NCBI GenBank assembly: GCA_019233975.1
Contig: JAFALY010000008.1
Location: 1-64,000, forward strand
Length of the DNA: 64,000 nucleotides
Direction: 5' to 3'
Origin: Alphaproteobacteria bacterium
Lineage (GTDB): Bacteria; Pseudomonadota; Alphaproteobacteria; UBA9219
A program made the position numbers and the translations under genes. Below the pieces are notes generated by a model. It had not been told where the DNA came from, made no database searches, and saw only the letters and a program-made list of their open reading frames with translations. Positions 39,785 to 49,704 of this stretch are shown here, in pieces. Position 1 is the stretch's first letter. Every line of letters starts with the position of its first letter.

Positions 39785-41137
39785 ATGAATTTACGTGAAT
39801 TAAAACGCAAAACACCCGCCGAACTTCTGACCATGGCCGAAGAACTGCAGATTGAAAACGCAGGGGCTATGCGCAAACAGGATATGATGTTCGCCATCCT
39901 CAAGAAAATGGGTGAACAACAGGACAACGCCATTTTCGGCGACGGCGTTCTGGAAGTTCTGCCGGATGGTTTCGGCTTTCTGCGCTCCCCTGAATCCAAC
40001 TATCTGCCCGGTCCGGATGACATCTATGTATCGCCCAGTCAGGTGCGCAAATTTAACCTGCGTACCGGCGATACGATCGAAGGTGAAATTCGCTCGCCCA
40101 AGGAAGGCGAACGCTATTTCGCGCTTCTGAAGGTCAACAACATCAATTTTGAAGATCCGGAAAAGGCCCGCCATCGCATCACTTTCGACAATCTGACGCC
40201 ACTTTATCCCGATGAACGCCTATCGATGGAAATTCAGGATCCGACGGTCAAGGACCGCTCGGGCCGCGTGATCGACATTGTGGCGCCGCTCGGTAAGGGC
40301 CAGCGCTGCCTCATCGTGGCGCCACCCCGTGTCGGTAAAACCATTATGATGCAGAATATCGCCAAGGCGGTTGCGACCAACCATCCGGAATGCCATCTCA
40401 TCGTCCTGCTGGTTGACGAACGCCCCGAAGAAGTCACCGACATGCAACGCACGGTCAAGGGCGAAGTTGTCAGTTCCACCTTCGATGAACCGGCCACGCG
40501 CCACGTTCAGGTCGCCGAAATGGTGATTGAGAAAGCCAAGCGTCTGGTCGAACATAAGCGCGACGTCGTTATCCTTCTGGACAACATTACACGTCTGGGC
40601 CGCGCCTATAACACTGTTGTGCCATCATCCGGCAAGGTGTTGACGGGTGGTGTGGACGCCAATGCTTTGCAGCGCCCCAAGCGTTTCTTTGGTGCGGCAC
40701 GTAATGTTGAAGAAGGTGGTTCGCTGACCATCATCTCGACCGCGCTTATCGATACCGGCAGCCGTATGGACGAAGTCATTTTTGAAGAGTTCAAGGGTAC
40801 CGGTAACTCGGAAATCGTGTTGGACCGCAAGGTTGCCGACAAACGTATTTACCCCGCTATCGACATTCTGAAATCCGGTACGCGTAAGGATGATCTGATC
40901 ACGCCAAAGGATCAGCTTGCCAAAACGCACGTGCTGCGCCGTATTCTGGCGCCGATGGGTACTCAGGATGCGATCGAATTCCTGCTGGAAAAGCTGCGTT
41001 TGACCAAGAATAACGCCGAATTCTTTGAAAGCATGGCGTCACAGGGCGGTAGCAATAGCGGTGGTGGCGATGGTCCGGCCAAGCCTGCGGTCACGCGCCG
41101 CACTTCGTCAGGCACTGTAGGTAGCCGCGACGACTAA
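39785..41137 (+). CDS. rho: Transcription termination factor Rho
   Basis: [52 protein letters not shown]. Confidence 0.97.
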   Translation: MNLRELKRKTPAELLTMAEELQIENAGAMRKQDMMFAILKKMGEQQDNAIFGDGVLEVLPDGFGFLRSPESNYLPGPDDIYVSPSQVRKFNLRTGDTIEGEIRSPKEGERYFALLKVNNINFEDPEKARHRITFDNLTPLYPDERLSMEIQDPTVKDRSGRVIDIVAPLGKGQRCLIVAPPRVGKTIMMQNIAKAVATNHPECHLIVLLVDERPEEVTDMQRTVKGEVVSSTFDEPATRHVQVAEMVIEKAKRLVEHKRDVVILLDNITRLGRAYNTVVPSSGKVLTGGVDANALQRPKRFFGAARNVEEGGSLTIISTALIDTGSRMDEVIFEEFKGTGNSEIVLDRKVADKRIYPAIDILKSGTRKDDLITPKDQLAKTHVLRRILAPMGTQDAIEFLLEKLRLTKNNAEFFESMASQGGSNSGGGDGPAKPAVTRRTSSGTVGSRDD

Positions 41138-41154
41138 GCCTGGATGGTGGATCC

Positions 41155-41814
41155 ATGACTGAACGCCTGAAATTGCCGGTACCGGGTGGGGTGGATAAAG
41201 TTCTGCTCCATTCGTGCTGCGCGCCTTGTTCAGGCGAGGTGATAGAGGCCATGCAGGCCAGCGGGCTGGCGATCACGGTCTATTTCTACAATCCCAATAT
41301 TCATCCACGCGAAGAATATGAACTTCGTAAGGAAGAAAATATCCGTTTTGCCGAGAAAATGGGCATCCCCTTCGTCGATGCCGACTATGATACTGATAAT
41401 TGGTTTGCGCGTGTCAGGGGCCTGGAATGGGAACCGGAACGCGGCAAACGCTGTACAGAATGTTTTGATATGCGGTTTGAACGCACCGCCCTGTATGGCC
41501 ACGAAAACGGGTTTAATCTGTTCACTTCGTGCCTTGGCATCTCTCGCTGGAAAAACATGGATCAGATCAATGGCTGTGGCCATCGTGCAGCGCGTCGTTA
41601 TGAGGGTATGCAGTATTGGGATTACAATTGGCGCAAGGGTGGCGGTGCCAATCGCATGATTGAAATTTCCAAGCGTGAAGAATTTTACCAGCAGGAATAT
41701 TGCGGCTGCATTTATTCCCTGCGCGATACCAACAAACACCGCCGTGAACAGGGGCGCGAGAACATCGCGCTCGGCGAAAATTTCTACAAAAACGATCCGG
41801 CGCGGTCGGCATAA
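41155..41814 (+). CDS. queH: Epoxyqueuosine reductase QueH
   Basis: [59 protein letters not shown]. Confidence 0.92.
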   Translation: MTERLKLPVPGGVDKVLLHSCCAPCSGEVIEAMQASGLAITVYFYNPNIHPREEYELRKEENIRFAEKMGIPFVDADYDTDNWFARVRGLEWEPERGKRCTECFDMRFERTALYGHENGFNLFTSCLGISRWKNMDQINGCGHRAARRYEGMQYWDYNWRKGGGANRMIEISKREEFYQQEYCGCIYSLRDTNKHRREQGRENIALGENFYKNDPARSA

Positions 41815-41906
41815 AATACCAGAATGGCCTGTTAAAACAGGGCCATGGGTAAAAACGTCCTGCCAAAATTACATATATTATCTATATATATCAAACAGAT
41901 AGAATT

Positions 41907-41922
41907 TGGCACAGCCCTTGCT
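41907..41922 (+). promoter_or_regulatory. Predicted sigma-54 promoter upstream of flgE
   Basis: TGGCACAGCCCTTGCT: -24 GG and -12 GC elements at canonical spacing, 56 bp upstream of flgE ATG. Confidence 0.8.
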
Positions 41923-41977
41923 TCCTCTCCTTTGAGTTTTTTCGTGCCGAGGGGCACATTTTTCGAAGGAGCGTCAC

Positions 41978-43291
41978 ATGGGTTCACTCTTTTCCGCCTT
42001 GACCACAGCCGTTGCCGGCCTCGGTGCGCAGTCAAGTGCCATTGGCAACATATCCGACAATCTGTCGAATGCTCAGACGACGGGTTACAAGGCCGTGAGC
42101 ACCGACTTTCAGGAACTGGTCAACGCGTCGAACGCGAGCGTCAACAACCCGGGCGGCGTGAAAGCAACCCCGGCTTACCAGAACGACGTTCAGGGTAGTA
42201 TTACCTCTGCCGACACGGCGACCTACATGGCCATTTCAGGTCAAGGTTACTTCGCGGTTGAATCGGCCAGTACGGACGCAACTGGCGCAACAATCTTTAA
42301 CTCGACAATCAATTATACGCGTCAGGGTGACTTTACGCTGAATAAGGATGGCTATCTTGTCAATGGGTCGGGTTACTACCTGATGGGCTATAATGTCAGC
42401 AGCGGCATTGCCAACACGGCATCCACCACGCCGATCCAGATCTCGTCCTTGTTGAACGACCCGGTTCCGACGGCTAACATCAGCTATGTTGCAAACCTGC
42501 CGTCTAATGCAGCTACCACTTACACATCATCTTCATCGACGGTGCAAATCTATGACTCTCTGGGTAACACCCATGACGTTAATTATGTTTGGAACAAAAC
42601 GGCCACCAATACATGGGATCTCAACATAACCATTCCGGATGCGGCTTACACGCAGACCGTCGCCTTTACGTTCAATGACGGTACGGGCTCGGCTGCTGCG
42701 GGTACTTTAAAGTCGATCGCCAGCTACTCTGGCACCGCCTCGACGGCGCCTTACACCGTGCCATCAGGCACAGCCGATATCGACTTGACGGCTGACTTTA
42801 CGGGATTGGGTGCGGGTAAACAAAACCTGGTGCTGAATTTTGGTGCTTTGAATGGCTCAACAGGTGTGACGCAGTTCTCTGACACCAACGGCACGGCATC
42901 CGTCACAAACTTCAGTCAGGATGGTCTGCCCAAGGGTTCGTTTAGCAGCTTGGCCATCAGTAAGGCTGGTCTTGTGTCTATTAACTACAGTAACGGTACG
43001 AACCTGACGATCGCGCAGATACCCATCGTGCAGTTCTATGCGCAGGATCAGTTGCAACGTGTATCAGGTGGTGCTTACGCCTCGACGATTGACTCGGGCA
43101 CGCCGCGTTACAGCACGGCGGGATTGAACGGCGCAGGTACGATCAGCAGTAATTCGCTGGAGCAGTCGAACGTCGATATCGCCAGCGAGTTTACGCAGCT
43201 TATTCAGGCGCAGCAGGTGTACTCAGCGAATGCCAAGGTTGTGACAACGGATAATACCTTGCTGCAAACCACCATCAACATGGTGCAGTAA
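41978..43291 (+). CDS. flgE: Flagellar hook protein FlgE
   Basis: N-terminal ALTTAVAGLGAQSSAIGNISDNLSNAQTTGYKAV; C-terminal LEQSNVDIASEFTQLIQAQQVYSANAKVVTT. Confidence 0.92.
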   Translation: MGSLFSALTTAVAGLGAQSSAIGNISDNLSNAQTTGYKAVSTDFQELVNASNASVNNPGGVKATPAYQNDVQGSITSADTATYMAISGQGYFAVESASTDATGATIFNSTINYTRQGDFTLNKDGYLVNGSGYYLMGYNVSSGIANTASTTPIQISSLLNDPVPTANISYVANLPSNAATTYTSSSSTVQIYDSLGNTHDVNYVWNKTATNTWDLNITIPDAAYTQTVAFTFNDGTGSAAAGTLKSIASYSGTASTAPYTVPSGTADIDLTADFTGLGAGKQNLVLNFGALNGSTGVTQFSDTNGTASVTNFSQDGLPKGSFSSLAISKAGLVSINYSNGTNLTIAQIPIVQFYAQDQLQRVSGGAYASTIDSGTPRYSTAGLNGAGTISSNSLEQSNVDIASEFTQLIQAQQVYSANAKVVTTDNTLLQTTINMVQ

Positions 43292-43343
43292 GCCGTGATG
43301 TTCTGACGATAACCTCGTCATTACGCATTGGGAGTTAGGACGA

Positions 43344-44762
43344 ATGACCAGTTTGACGTCAGCCTTGTCGATTGCCCTGTCGGGCCTGCGCACCAGCACC
43401 AGCCTGCTGTCGATGACGTCGAACAACATTTCCAATGCGAATACAGCCGGTTATACCGACAAACAGGCGGTCGTAACATCGGTTGATTACGGGTATAATT
43501 TCGGCGGGTCAAATCTTACGAATTATACGCGTTCGACGAATGAGGCGCTAAGCAACAACTACAATGCCGCCACAACGTCCAGCGGGTATTACAGCACGTT
43601 GAACACCTATCTGAGCCAGGTGCAGGCGATGCTGGACTCAACGGCGCAGCCACCACAGTTGCAAGGCGATATTGCGCAGTTTGCCTCGGCATGGAGCCAG
43701 TATTCGTCTTCGACCGATAATGTGACGGCTATGGAAAGCGTCATCAGTGCCGGTCAGACATTGTCTGCTGACATTAACACCGTGTCATCATCCGTGACCA
43801 AGATGCAGGCGCAGTTGACGACCGATATTACAACGGACGTCACCGATCTGAATAATGATCTGCAGCAGGTTGCAACCCTGAATGATAATATCCGTAATGC
43901 CACAACACTGGGTCAGCCCACAGTGGATATGCAGGATCAGCGTGACACGCTGGTTAACAAAATTGCCAGCCTTACCAATGTGACGGTGCAGCAAAGGCCG
44001 AATAATGAGATCGCCCTTTATACGTCATCAGGGCAGTTGCTGGTTGATGCTGGGCAGCAGCAGACATTCAGTTATAATGGCACGACCGTTGTTGACTCTA
44101 CCGGAGCGGATGTGAGCACCGGCCTGACAGGGGGAAGCATTCAGGCGCGCCTGCAATTTGCGGCCAGCGATGCGACCTCTACCGCTTCGACAACGCCGGG
44201 CGTTGGCACGCTGTCCAAAATGTCAAACCAGATTAGCGCGCTGGTTTCAGCCTTAACATCGACCACTGGCGTCTTTGGTACAGCCTATAACAATGCCGTT
44301 ACCACATCCACCACCGGAACTGCCGCGACACAGTCTGCGGGCAATGTTGCCAGCACCTTTTTCTCGTCAACCGGCGGCACGCTTGCCGTCAACACCAGTC
44401 TGGTCAATGGTACGCAAGTTTTGCCCCAGTCGGGTACAATCGCCGTTGCCGACTCGTTTAACACGGTGGCTAACTATTCCAATTCAGCCATTGGCTTAAC
44501 GGCGCCTTCTGTCACTTATTCAGGCCTTGTGACGTCCATTTTGTCGGGCTTTCAGGAAAACGCCAATACCATTAGTGGTGAAAACACAACCGCGAGCAAT
44601 CAGCAGACCTATTACAACACGGCGCTGACAAGTGCCACCGGTGTGAATATGGATAGTGAGCTGGCAAACCTGGTCGTTTACCAAAACAGCTATGCCGCCT
44701 GCGCCCACATTATTACGACTGTCAACCAGATGCTGCAGTCACTGATGTCAACGATCGGATAA
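43344..44762 (+). CDS. flgK: Flagellar hook-associated protein FlgK
   Basis: ALSIALSGLRTSTSLLSMTSNNISNANTAGYTDK; C-terminal VNMDSELANLVVYQNSYAACAHIITTVNQMLQSL. Confidence 0.9.
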   Translation: MTSLTSALSIALSGLRTSTSLLSMTSNNISNANTAGYTDKQAVVTSVDYGYNFGGSNLTNYTRSTNEALSNNYNAATTSSGYYSTLNTYLSQVQAMLDSTAQPPQLQGDIAQFASAWSQYSSSTDNVTAMESVISAGQTLSADINTVSSSVTKMQAQLTTDITTDVTDLNNDLQQVATLNDNIRNATTLGQPTVDMQDQRDTLVNKIASLTNVTVQQRPNNEIALYTSSGQLLVDAGQQQTFSYNGTTVVDSTGADVSTGLTGGSIQARLQFAASDATSTASTTPGVGTLSKMSNQISALVSALTSTTGVFGTAYNNAVTTSTTGTAATQSAGNVASTFFSSTGGTLAVNTSLVNGTQVLPQSGTIAVADSFNTVANYSNSAIGLTAPSVTYSGLVTSILSGFQENANTISGENTTASNQQTYYNTALTSATGVNMDSELANLVVYQNSYAACAHIITTVNQMLQSLMSTIG

Positions 44763-44765
44763 ACC

Positions 44766-45746
44766 ATGACAAATGTTAGTACCGTCGGTTTACAAATGCT
44801 GCTGATCAATAATATGTCGTCTGAAAAGACGACCCTTGAGCAGTTGAATACACAGCTCGGCACGGGCCAGGAACACGACAACCTGACTGATTATACGGCT
44901 TCGCAGGCACGGCAGATTCTTGACCTCAACAGTCAGGTGACGCAAAGACAATCCTATATCTCTTCCATTAAAAATGTGCAGTCGAGGCTGGGCGTCTATG
45001 ACCTTTCCATGTCAGATATGGAAAGTGTTGCCGCGCAGGCATCCACACTGGCGTCGCAGAACCAGAACTATGACGGGGCTAAGGCATCCTCTATTCTGTC
45101 GCAATTGACGACAATGCTAAAACAGGTCACGGACGATTTGAACCAAAAGGTCGGCGACCGCTATATTTACGCAGGTACGCGCTACTCAACCGCGCCGGTC
45201 ACTGATCTGACAAAGTTGACGGATACTCCATCATCGACAACCACAGACACGTCTAACTATTACCTGCCGGATTACGACACCCAGTATGTCAACAGCACCA
45301 GTACCAGCGGTGCCGCCTATGCGCAGGATCAGGTTTTGGTTGATCAAGGCTATACCGTTACCTATGGCATCAGCAGCAACAACACCAGCTTTCAACAGCT
45401 GGTTGCCGGGTTGCGTTTTATTCAGTCGGCGGTCACGGCAGGACAGTCAGGTGACACAGCGACCTATTCGTCAGACATGACGACTGCCAACAATTTGCTA
45501 ACGGCAGGGTTGTCGGGCATTCAGGCAATCCATGCCGGGTTGGCGAGTAACCAGAACATTCTGAGCAACGAAATATCGACCCAAAACACGGATATTTCGA
45601 ACCTGCAGGACCAGATTACGGGCATTACAGGCATTGATCAGGCATCCGTTGCGGCTTCGTTAACCGCGATGCAGACACAGATTGAAGCCTCATATTCCGC
45701 GACTGCCAGTACGGAAAAATTAAGTTTAACGCAGTACCTTGGATAA
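44766..45746 (+). CDS. flgL: Flagellin-like hook-associated protein FlgL
   Basis: NNMSSEKTTLEQLNTQLGTGQ, flagellin-type helices; position after flgK. Confidence 0.82.
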   Translation: MTNVSTVGLQMLLINNMSSEKTTLEQLNTQLGTGQEHDNLTDYTASQARQILDLNSQVTQRQSYISSIKNVQSRLGVYDLSMSDMESVAAQASTLASQNQNYDGAKASSILSQLTTMLKQVTDDLNQKVGDRYIYAGTRYSTAPVTDLTKLTDTPSSTTTDTSNYYLPDYDTQYVNSTSTSGAAYAQDQVLVDQGYTVTYGISSNNTSFQQLVAGLRFIQSAVTAGQSGDTATYSSDMTTANNLLTAGLSGIQAIHAGLASNQNILSNEISTQNTDISNLQDQITGITGIDQASVAASLTAMQTQIEASYSATASTEKLSLTQYLG

Positions 45747-45769
45747 ACAACAAAGGAAGGAGTCCTGAT

Positions 45770-47263
45770 ATGCAAGTCCACATGAACCTTAGCCCGATCT
45801 CGCTCAGCTATGCCGCCGCTCTTCGCGGTGTTAAGCCTCGCCGTCCGGGTGAGGCGTTTAATTATGCTGCCTGCAATGTGCAGCAGCCTGAGGCGATCAT
45901 CGGCCTTGCCGCCAGTAACCCGGAAGGCACATTCTATGTTCTGACTGCAGATGAAAAAGCCGCCACTGCCATGCGCCAGGTTGTTGCTGAACGTGGCGTT
46001 CAGAACGTAAATGTTCTGACAACAACGTTGCAGAATGCTTTGAATCGCCTGAATGCTGGTGAGGCTGTGCTGCCTCAACTGCACTATCTCTGTTGCGATG
46101 AAAGCGTTCAGCCTCTGTCCGATACTGAACGTCAGGCTCTGTTCGGTTTGACGACCAAGGCCCTGATGCCGAGCGGCTTGTTGGGCTATGGTTACCAGGT
46201 CGCGCCGACCCTGAAAGACGTCATGAAATTTCTGGTGCGTGAATTCGCGCCGGAAATGAATGCGGCGCAGGCGCTTGAAATGCTGGTTGAGCTGAGAAAG
46301 CTCGGCACCACGCTGTTTAAGACGGATACTGCGCTGGCGGCAAAGCTGGATGAAGCGATCGCCAAGAAAATGCCGGACGCTTTCTTTGCGCTGTTTGATA
46401 CCGGTGCGGCGACGTCCAAAACGCTCGACACGATGGTGGCGCTACGTCCTCTGGCGTTGGCCTATGCTGGCGACAGCCACATTCCGTCGAATTATGTCGA
46501 GCTGTCGGTTCCTGCCGAAGCACAGGAAGTGGTTGTCAAATGCCGTGATAACCAGCTGTATGAATGCATCAAGGATCTGGCGATCGGTCGCCATGTCCGC
46601 ACAGATATCTGGTGCAAGCAACCGGCTGTTTTCAGCCAGTCACCGGCTGAACTGTTCGGTGGTTTCGCCTATGGTATTTTGCCGCACATGGACGTGCCCA
46701 CGACGTTCGAAGCGAACGGCAAGAAGATCGACTTCACGACACCGCTTTATACCAAACTCATCAACCTGATGAAGACAACACCGATGGGTATCGGTGACTT
46801 CCTGGCACATGCCGACGGTGCAGGCGTTGAACCGACGCAGATCGTTGAGGCGCTCAGCGTCCTCGTTGCCTGTGGCATTGTGCATCCGATGCGTGGCGTT
46901 CACGAAGCTTTGCGCGTCAGTAGCGTGGCGCAGCCGCGCCTCTTGGGTAAGTTCAACCAGCATCTAAGCCAGGTGCGTGTTGACGGCGACCGTCAGGTTC
47001 TGGCCTCGGCCGTTTTGGGCGATGTCATCAGCATCTCGCCGCGCGATGCTTTGGTCATGCAGGCGCTGGACCGCGCCGGCCTTGCCAACTCCATCAGCGC
47101 CTTGTTGCCTGAACTGCAACGTCTGGCCGCCAATCCGGCGGAAGCGGCGCAAGTCACCGACCTGGTCACCCCCAGCGAAGAATCGGCACGCCGTATGATT
47201 GAGACGGTTGTGACTGAATCCATCGCGACCTGGTACGCTTTCGGCTTGTTAGAGGCAGCCTAA
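45770..47263 (+). CDS. Divergent PKMT-type methyltransferase / methyltransferase regulatory domain-like protein
   Basis: Layout resembles PKMT-type methyltransferases (LSYAAALRG...; LMPSGLLGYGYQVAPTLKDVMKFL; ECIKDLAIGRHVRTDIWC), but the usual SAM motif I appears replaced by FNYAACNVQQ. Confidence 0.6.
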   Translation: MQVHMNLSPISLSYAAALRGVKPRRPGEAFNYAACNVQQPEAIIGLAASNPEGTFYVLTADEKAATAMRQVVAERGVQNVNVLTTTLQNALNRLNAGEAVLPQLHYLCCDESVQPLSDTERQALFGLTTKALMPSGLLGYGYQVAPTLKDVMKFLVREFAPEMNAAQALEMLVELRKLGTTLFKTDTALAAKLDEAIAKKMPDAFFALFDTGAATSKTLDTMVALRPLALAYAGDSHIPSNYVELSVPAEAQEVVVKCRDNQLYECIKDLAIGRHVRTDIWCKQPAVFSQSPAELFGGFAYGILPHMDVPTTFEANGKKIDFTTPLYTKLINLMKTTPMGIGDFLAHADGAGVEPTQIVEALSVLVACGIVHPMRGVHEALRVSSVAQPRLLGKFNQHLSQVRVDGDRQVLASAVLGDVISISPRDALVMQALDRAGLANSISALLPELQRLAANPAEAAQVTDLVTPSEESARRMIETVVTESIATWYAFGLLEAA

Positions 47264-47298
47264 ACTGCCATTTTACGGTCATCGACAAAGGGGGGCGC

Positions 47299-48060
47299 AT
47301 GACCAAGCCGTTTATCCTGATCGCCACGCCTTGTTATGGGGGGGTGGTGCATCAGGGGTACATGGAATCTGTCGTTCAATTGATGGGCTACGCGTCGGCG
47401 CATAATTTTGCCGTGACGCTGGCCCTGAACGGCAGCGATTCACTGATCACCCGCAGCCGCAACAAGCTGGTGTCCGCGTTTTTGGACACGACCGCCATGA
47501 CGCATCTGATGTTTATCGATGCGGATATTTCTTTCCGTCCGGAAGACCTGCACCGTCTGTTGCAATTTGACGAAGATGTCGTGGCCGGCATGTATCCCGT
47601 CAAGAATATCGACTGGGCTCGCTTGCAGCAGCACCAACAACCCGGCATGCCGGAACAGCATCTGAAGGAAGGCGGCCTGAATTATGTCGGCTTCGCCTGT
47701 CAGGGGGCCGAGCGTGAAGAGCGCGATGGTTTCGTCACGGGCATTTATGCCGGAACAGGTTTTAAGCTTATTAAACGCAGCGTTCTGGAACGTATGATCG
47801 CCGCCTATCCGGAAACAAGGTTTAAGGCGTCGCAGACTTTCCCGATTCCAAAGACGCAAAGCCAGAACCAGTACGCGCTTTTTGACTGCATTATCGACCC
47901 CGATACCGGTCTGTATCTGAGTGAAGATTTTGCCTTCTGCCAGCGGTGGCGCAAGATCGGCGGCAGAATATGGCTGGATACACGAACCCGGCTGGGCCAT
48001 ATCGGCTCCTACCGGTTCGAAGGTACGCCTGCGCTGCAGGTTATGGGGCCATTGGGCTAA
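47299..48060 (+). CDS. Glycosyltransferase (GT-A/Anp1-like)
   Basis: MFIDADISFRPEDLHRLL (DxD), AGMYPVKNIDWARL, GTGFKLIKRSVLERM, LSEDFAFCQRWR. Confidence 0.75.
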   Translation: MTKPFILIATPCYGGVVHQGYMESVVQLMGYASAHNFAVTLALNGSDSLITRSRNKLVSAFLDTTAMTHLMFIDADISFRPEDLHRLLQFDEDVVAGMYPVKNIDWARLQQHQQPGMPEQHLKEGGLNYVGFACQGAEREERDGFVTGIYAGTGFKLIKRSVLERMIAAYPETRFKASQTFPIPKTQSQNQYALFDCIIDPDTGLYLSEDFAFCQRWRKIGGRIWLDTRTRLGHIGSYRFEGTPALQVMGPLG

Positions 48061-48151
48061 TTCTCACCGAAAGTAAATTTGGTATGGCGGGTGGTATAGC
48101 TGCGTGCTATGCCGCACTCATATTGGTGATTTTATTGTATATGAGCCAACA

Positions 48152-49657
48152 ATGGCGGGTGCAGGCCAAAGTCGTTTTTTTAAGGACGCGGTGACAGGCG
48201 ACCCGCGTGGTATTGCCTTTGACACTGCCGATCCCCACGAACAGTTGCTTATCTCCCTCATCGACACACCCGCCATGGCCCGTATGGGGCGCATCTTACA
48301 ACTGGGCGCCAAGTCAACCCTGATCGGTGCTGAACATACGCGTCGTGAACACATGATCCATGCCGCCGCCTTGGCGCGTTATGCAACGGCACATTTGCGC
48401 CGCGCCATGGACCGTGCGCAGCCGGGTTTATATGACCCGCGCCTGGGTCTCGCCTGTATGGTGGCGTGCTGTCTGCATGATATCGGGCATCCCCCTTTGG
48501 GGCATGAATTTGAAACGGTCGCGCAACGTGTCAGCGGCAGAAAATTCCATCATGAGGATTGGAGCGCCCGTTTAATCAGGGAAGATGTTCATATCCAGTC
48601 GTGCCTGCAAGGTTTTGTGACTGCGCACACGGGTTATGCCGAAACCTTTGTTGCTGATTACGGCATGACGTTTGATGAAATGGTGGTCGCCCTTATCGAG
48701 GGTAAGGCCCCGTGTGAACTGGCGGCGTATCAATCACTGGTATCCGGTAAAATAGATTGTGACCGCGGGTCGTTTTTGCCCATTGACCGTGCACAGGCGC
48801 AGGGCGTCAATCTGGAAACAGAATTACCCGATGATCTATGGGCGGATATTGAATTGGCGCAAGTGGATGGCGTGACCGTCATTGTGCATGACCGTGTAAA
48901 GGCCGAGCAGTTTCTGATGGTCTGGCGCGAACAATACGAAAAAATTTATTACGTGGCGGGCAGCGACAGCAAAGAAAGCATGCTGGCCCCCATCCTGCAT
49001 GACTTTTTGCAATCCGCACATACCACGCTAGAGCATTTAAGCCTTGAGGAAATGGCCCTGTACCGCGTTCTGTCAAACGATGGCACGGCAAGCATCAGGG
49101 ATTATTTGATGTTGGATGATCGCGTCATCGAACGTGTTATCGAGCGCGCGGCCGAATCCAACCCCGATCCATGGGTTCGCCGTCTTGCGCAAGGTATTAT
49201 GCAGGATGATATCCTGCCTTCACTGGATTTCAGTCATTTAGACAAAAAACACCGCGATGGTTTGATCCGTTATTTGCAGACACGGCTACCGGAAGGGGTC
49301 GTCGACGGCACGCATATTTTTGTGACAAATGAAAAAAGCCGCGATGTCGCAAAGCTGCACAAAGCTTATGGCACACCGGCCTTTGATGATCATCACAATG
49401 TTGCGTATGTGCGCAACGCCACTGGGAATGTCGTACCTGTTCAACATGCTTCGACCGTCATACAGGGCACGCCGCCGTTGAATGCCATGTACCTTCATGC
49501 AGAAGCGGATGTTCTGTATACCCTTGTTCCGGTGATTAATGACTATCTGGCGGCTGCCGGATATGACGACAGCATCGATGCAGGTTCTATCCTTTATCAT
49601 ACGGGTGTCAGGCATTGGGGCGCAGCGGGCAGTGCACCTGCTGGCGTTCAGCCATAA
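48152..49657 (+). CDS. HD-domain phosphohydrolase (SAMHD1/dGTPase-like)
   Basis: HTRREHMIHAAALAR...CCLHDIGHPPLGHEFE motif. Confidence 0.82.
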   Translation: MAGAGQSRFFKDAVTGDPRGIAFDTADPHEQLLISLIDTPAMARMGRILQLGAKSTLIGAEHTRREHMIHAAALARYATAHLRRAMDRAQPGLYDPRLGLACMVACCLHDIGHPPLGHEFETVAQRVSGRKFHHEDWSARLIREDVHIQSCLQGFVTAHTGYAETFVADYGMTFDEMVVALIEGKAPCELAAYQSLVSGKIDCDRGSFLPIDRAQAQGVNLETELPDDLWADIELAQVDGVTVIVHDRVKAEQFLMVWREQYEKIYYVAGSDSKESMLAPILHDFLQSAHTTLEHLSLEEMALYRVLSNDGTASIRDYLMLDDRVIERVIERAAESNPDPWVRRLAQGIMQDDILPSLDFSHLDKKHRDGLIRYLQTRLPEGVVDGTHIFVTNEKSRDVAKLHKAYGTPAFDDHHNVAYVRNATGNVVPVQHASTVIQGTPPLNAMYLHAEADVLYTLVPVINDYLAAAGYDDSIDAGSILYHTGVRHWGAAGSAPAGVQP

Positions 49658-49688
49658 AAAAGGCCGGTCGGAACCGGCCTTTTTCTTT
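49655..49688. terminator. Bidirectional intrinsic terminator between the HD gene and rplI
   Basis: AAAAAAGGCCGGTTCCGACCGGCC-type hairpin (aaaaaaggccggtcggaaccggccttttt), convergent genes. Confidence 0.85.
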
Positions 49689-49704
49689 TCTGTAACTATA
49701 AAGC

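Noticed and set aside
41824-41846. Hairpin ATGGCCTGTT-AA-AACAGGGCCAT after queH as an intrinsic terminator
   Set aside because: A bulged hairpin is present, but the U-tract is missing, so terminator function is not supported
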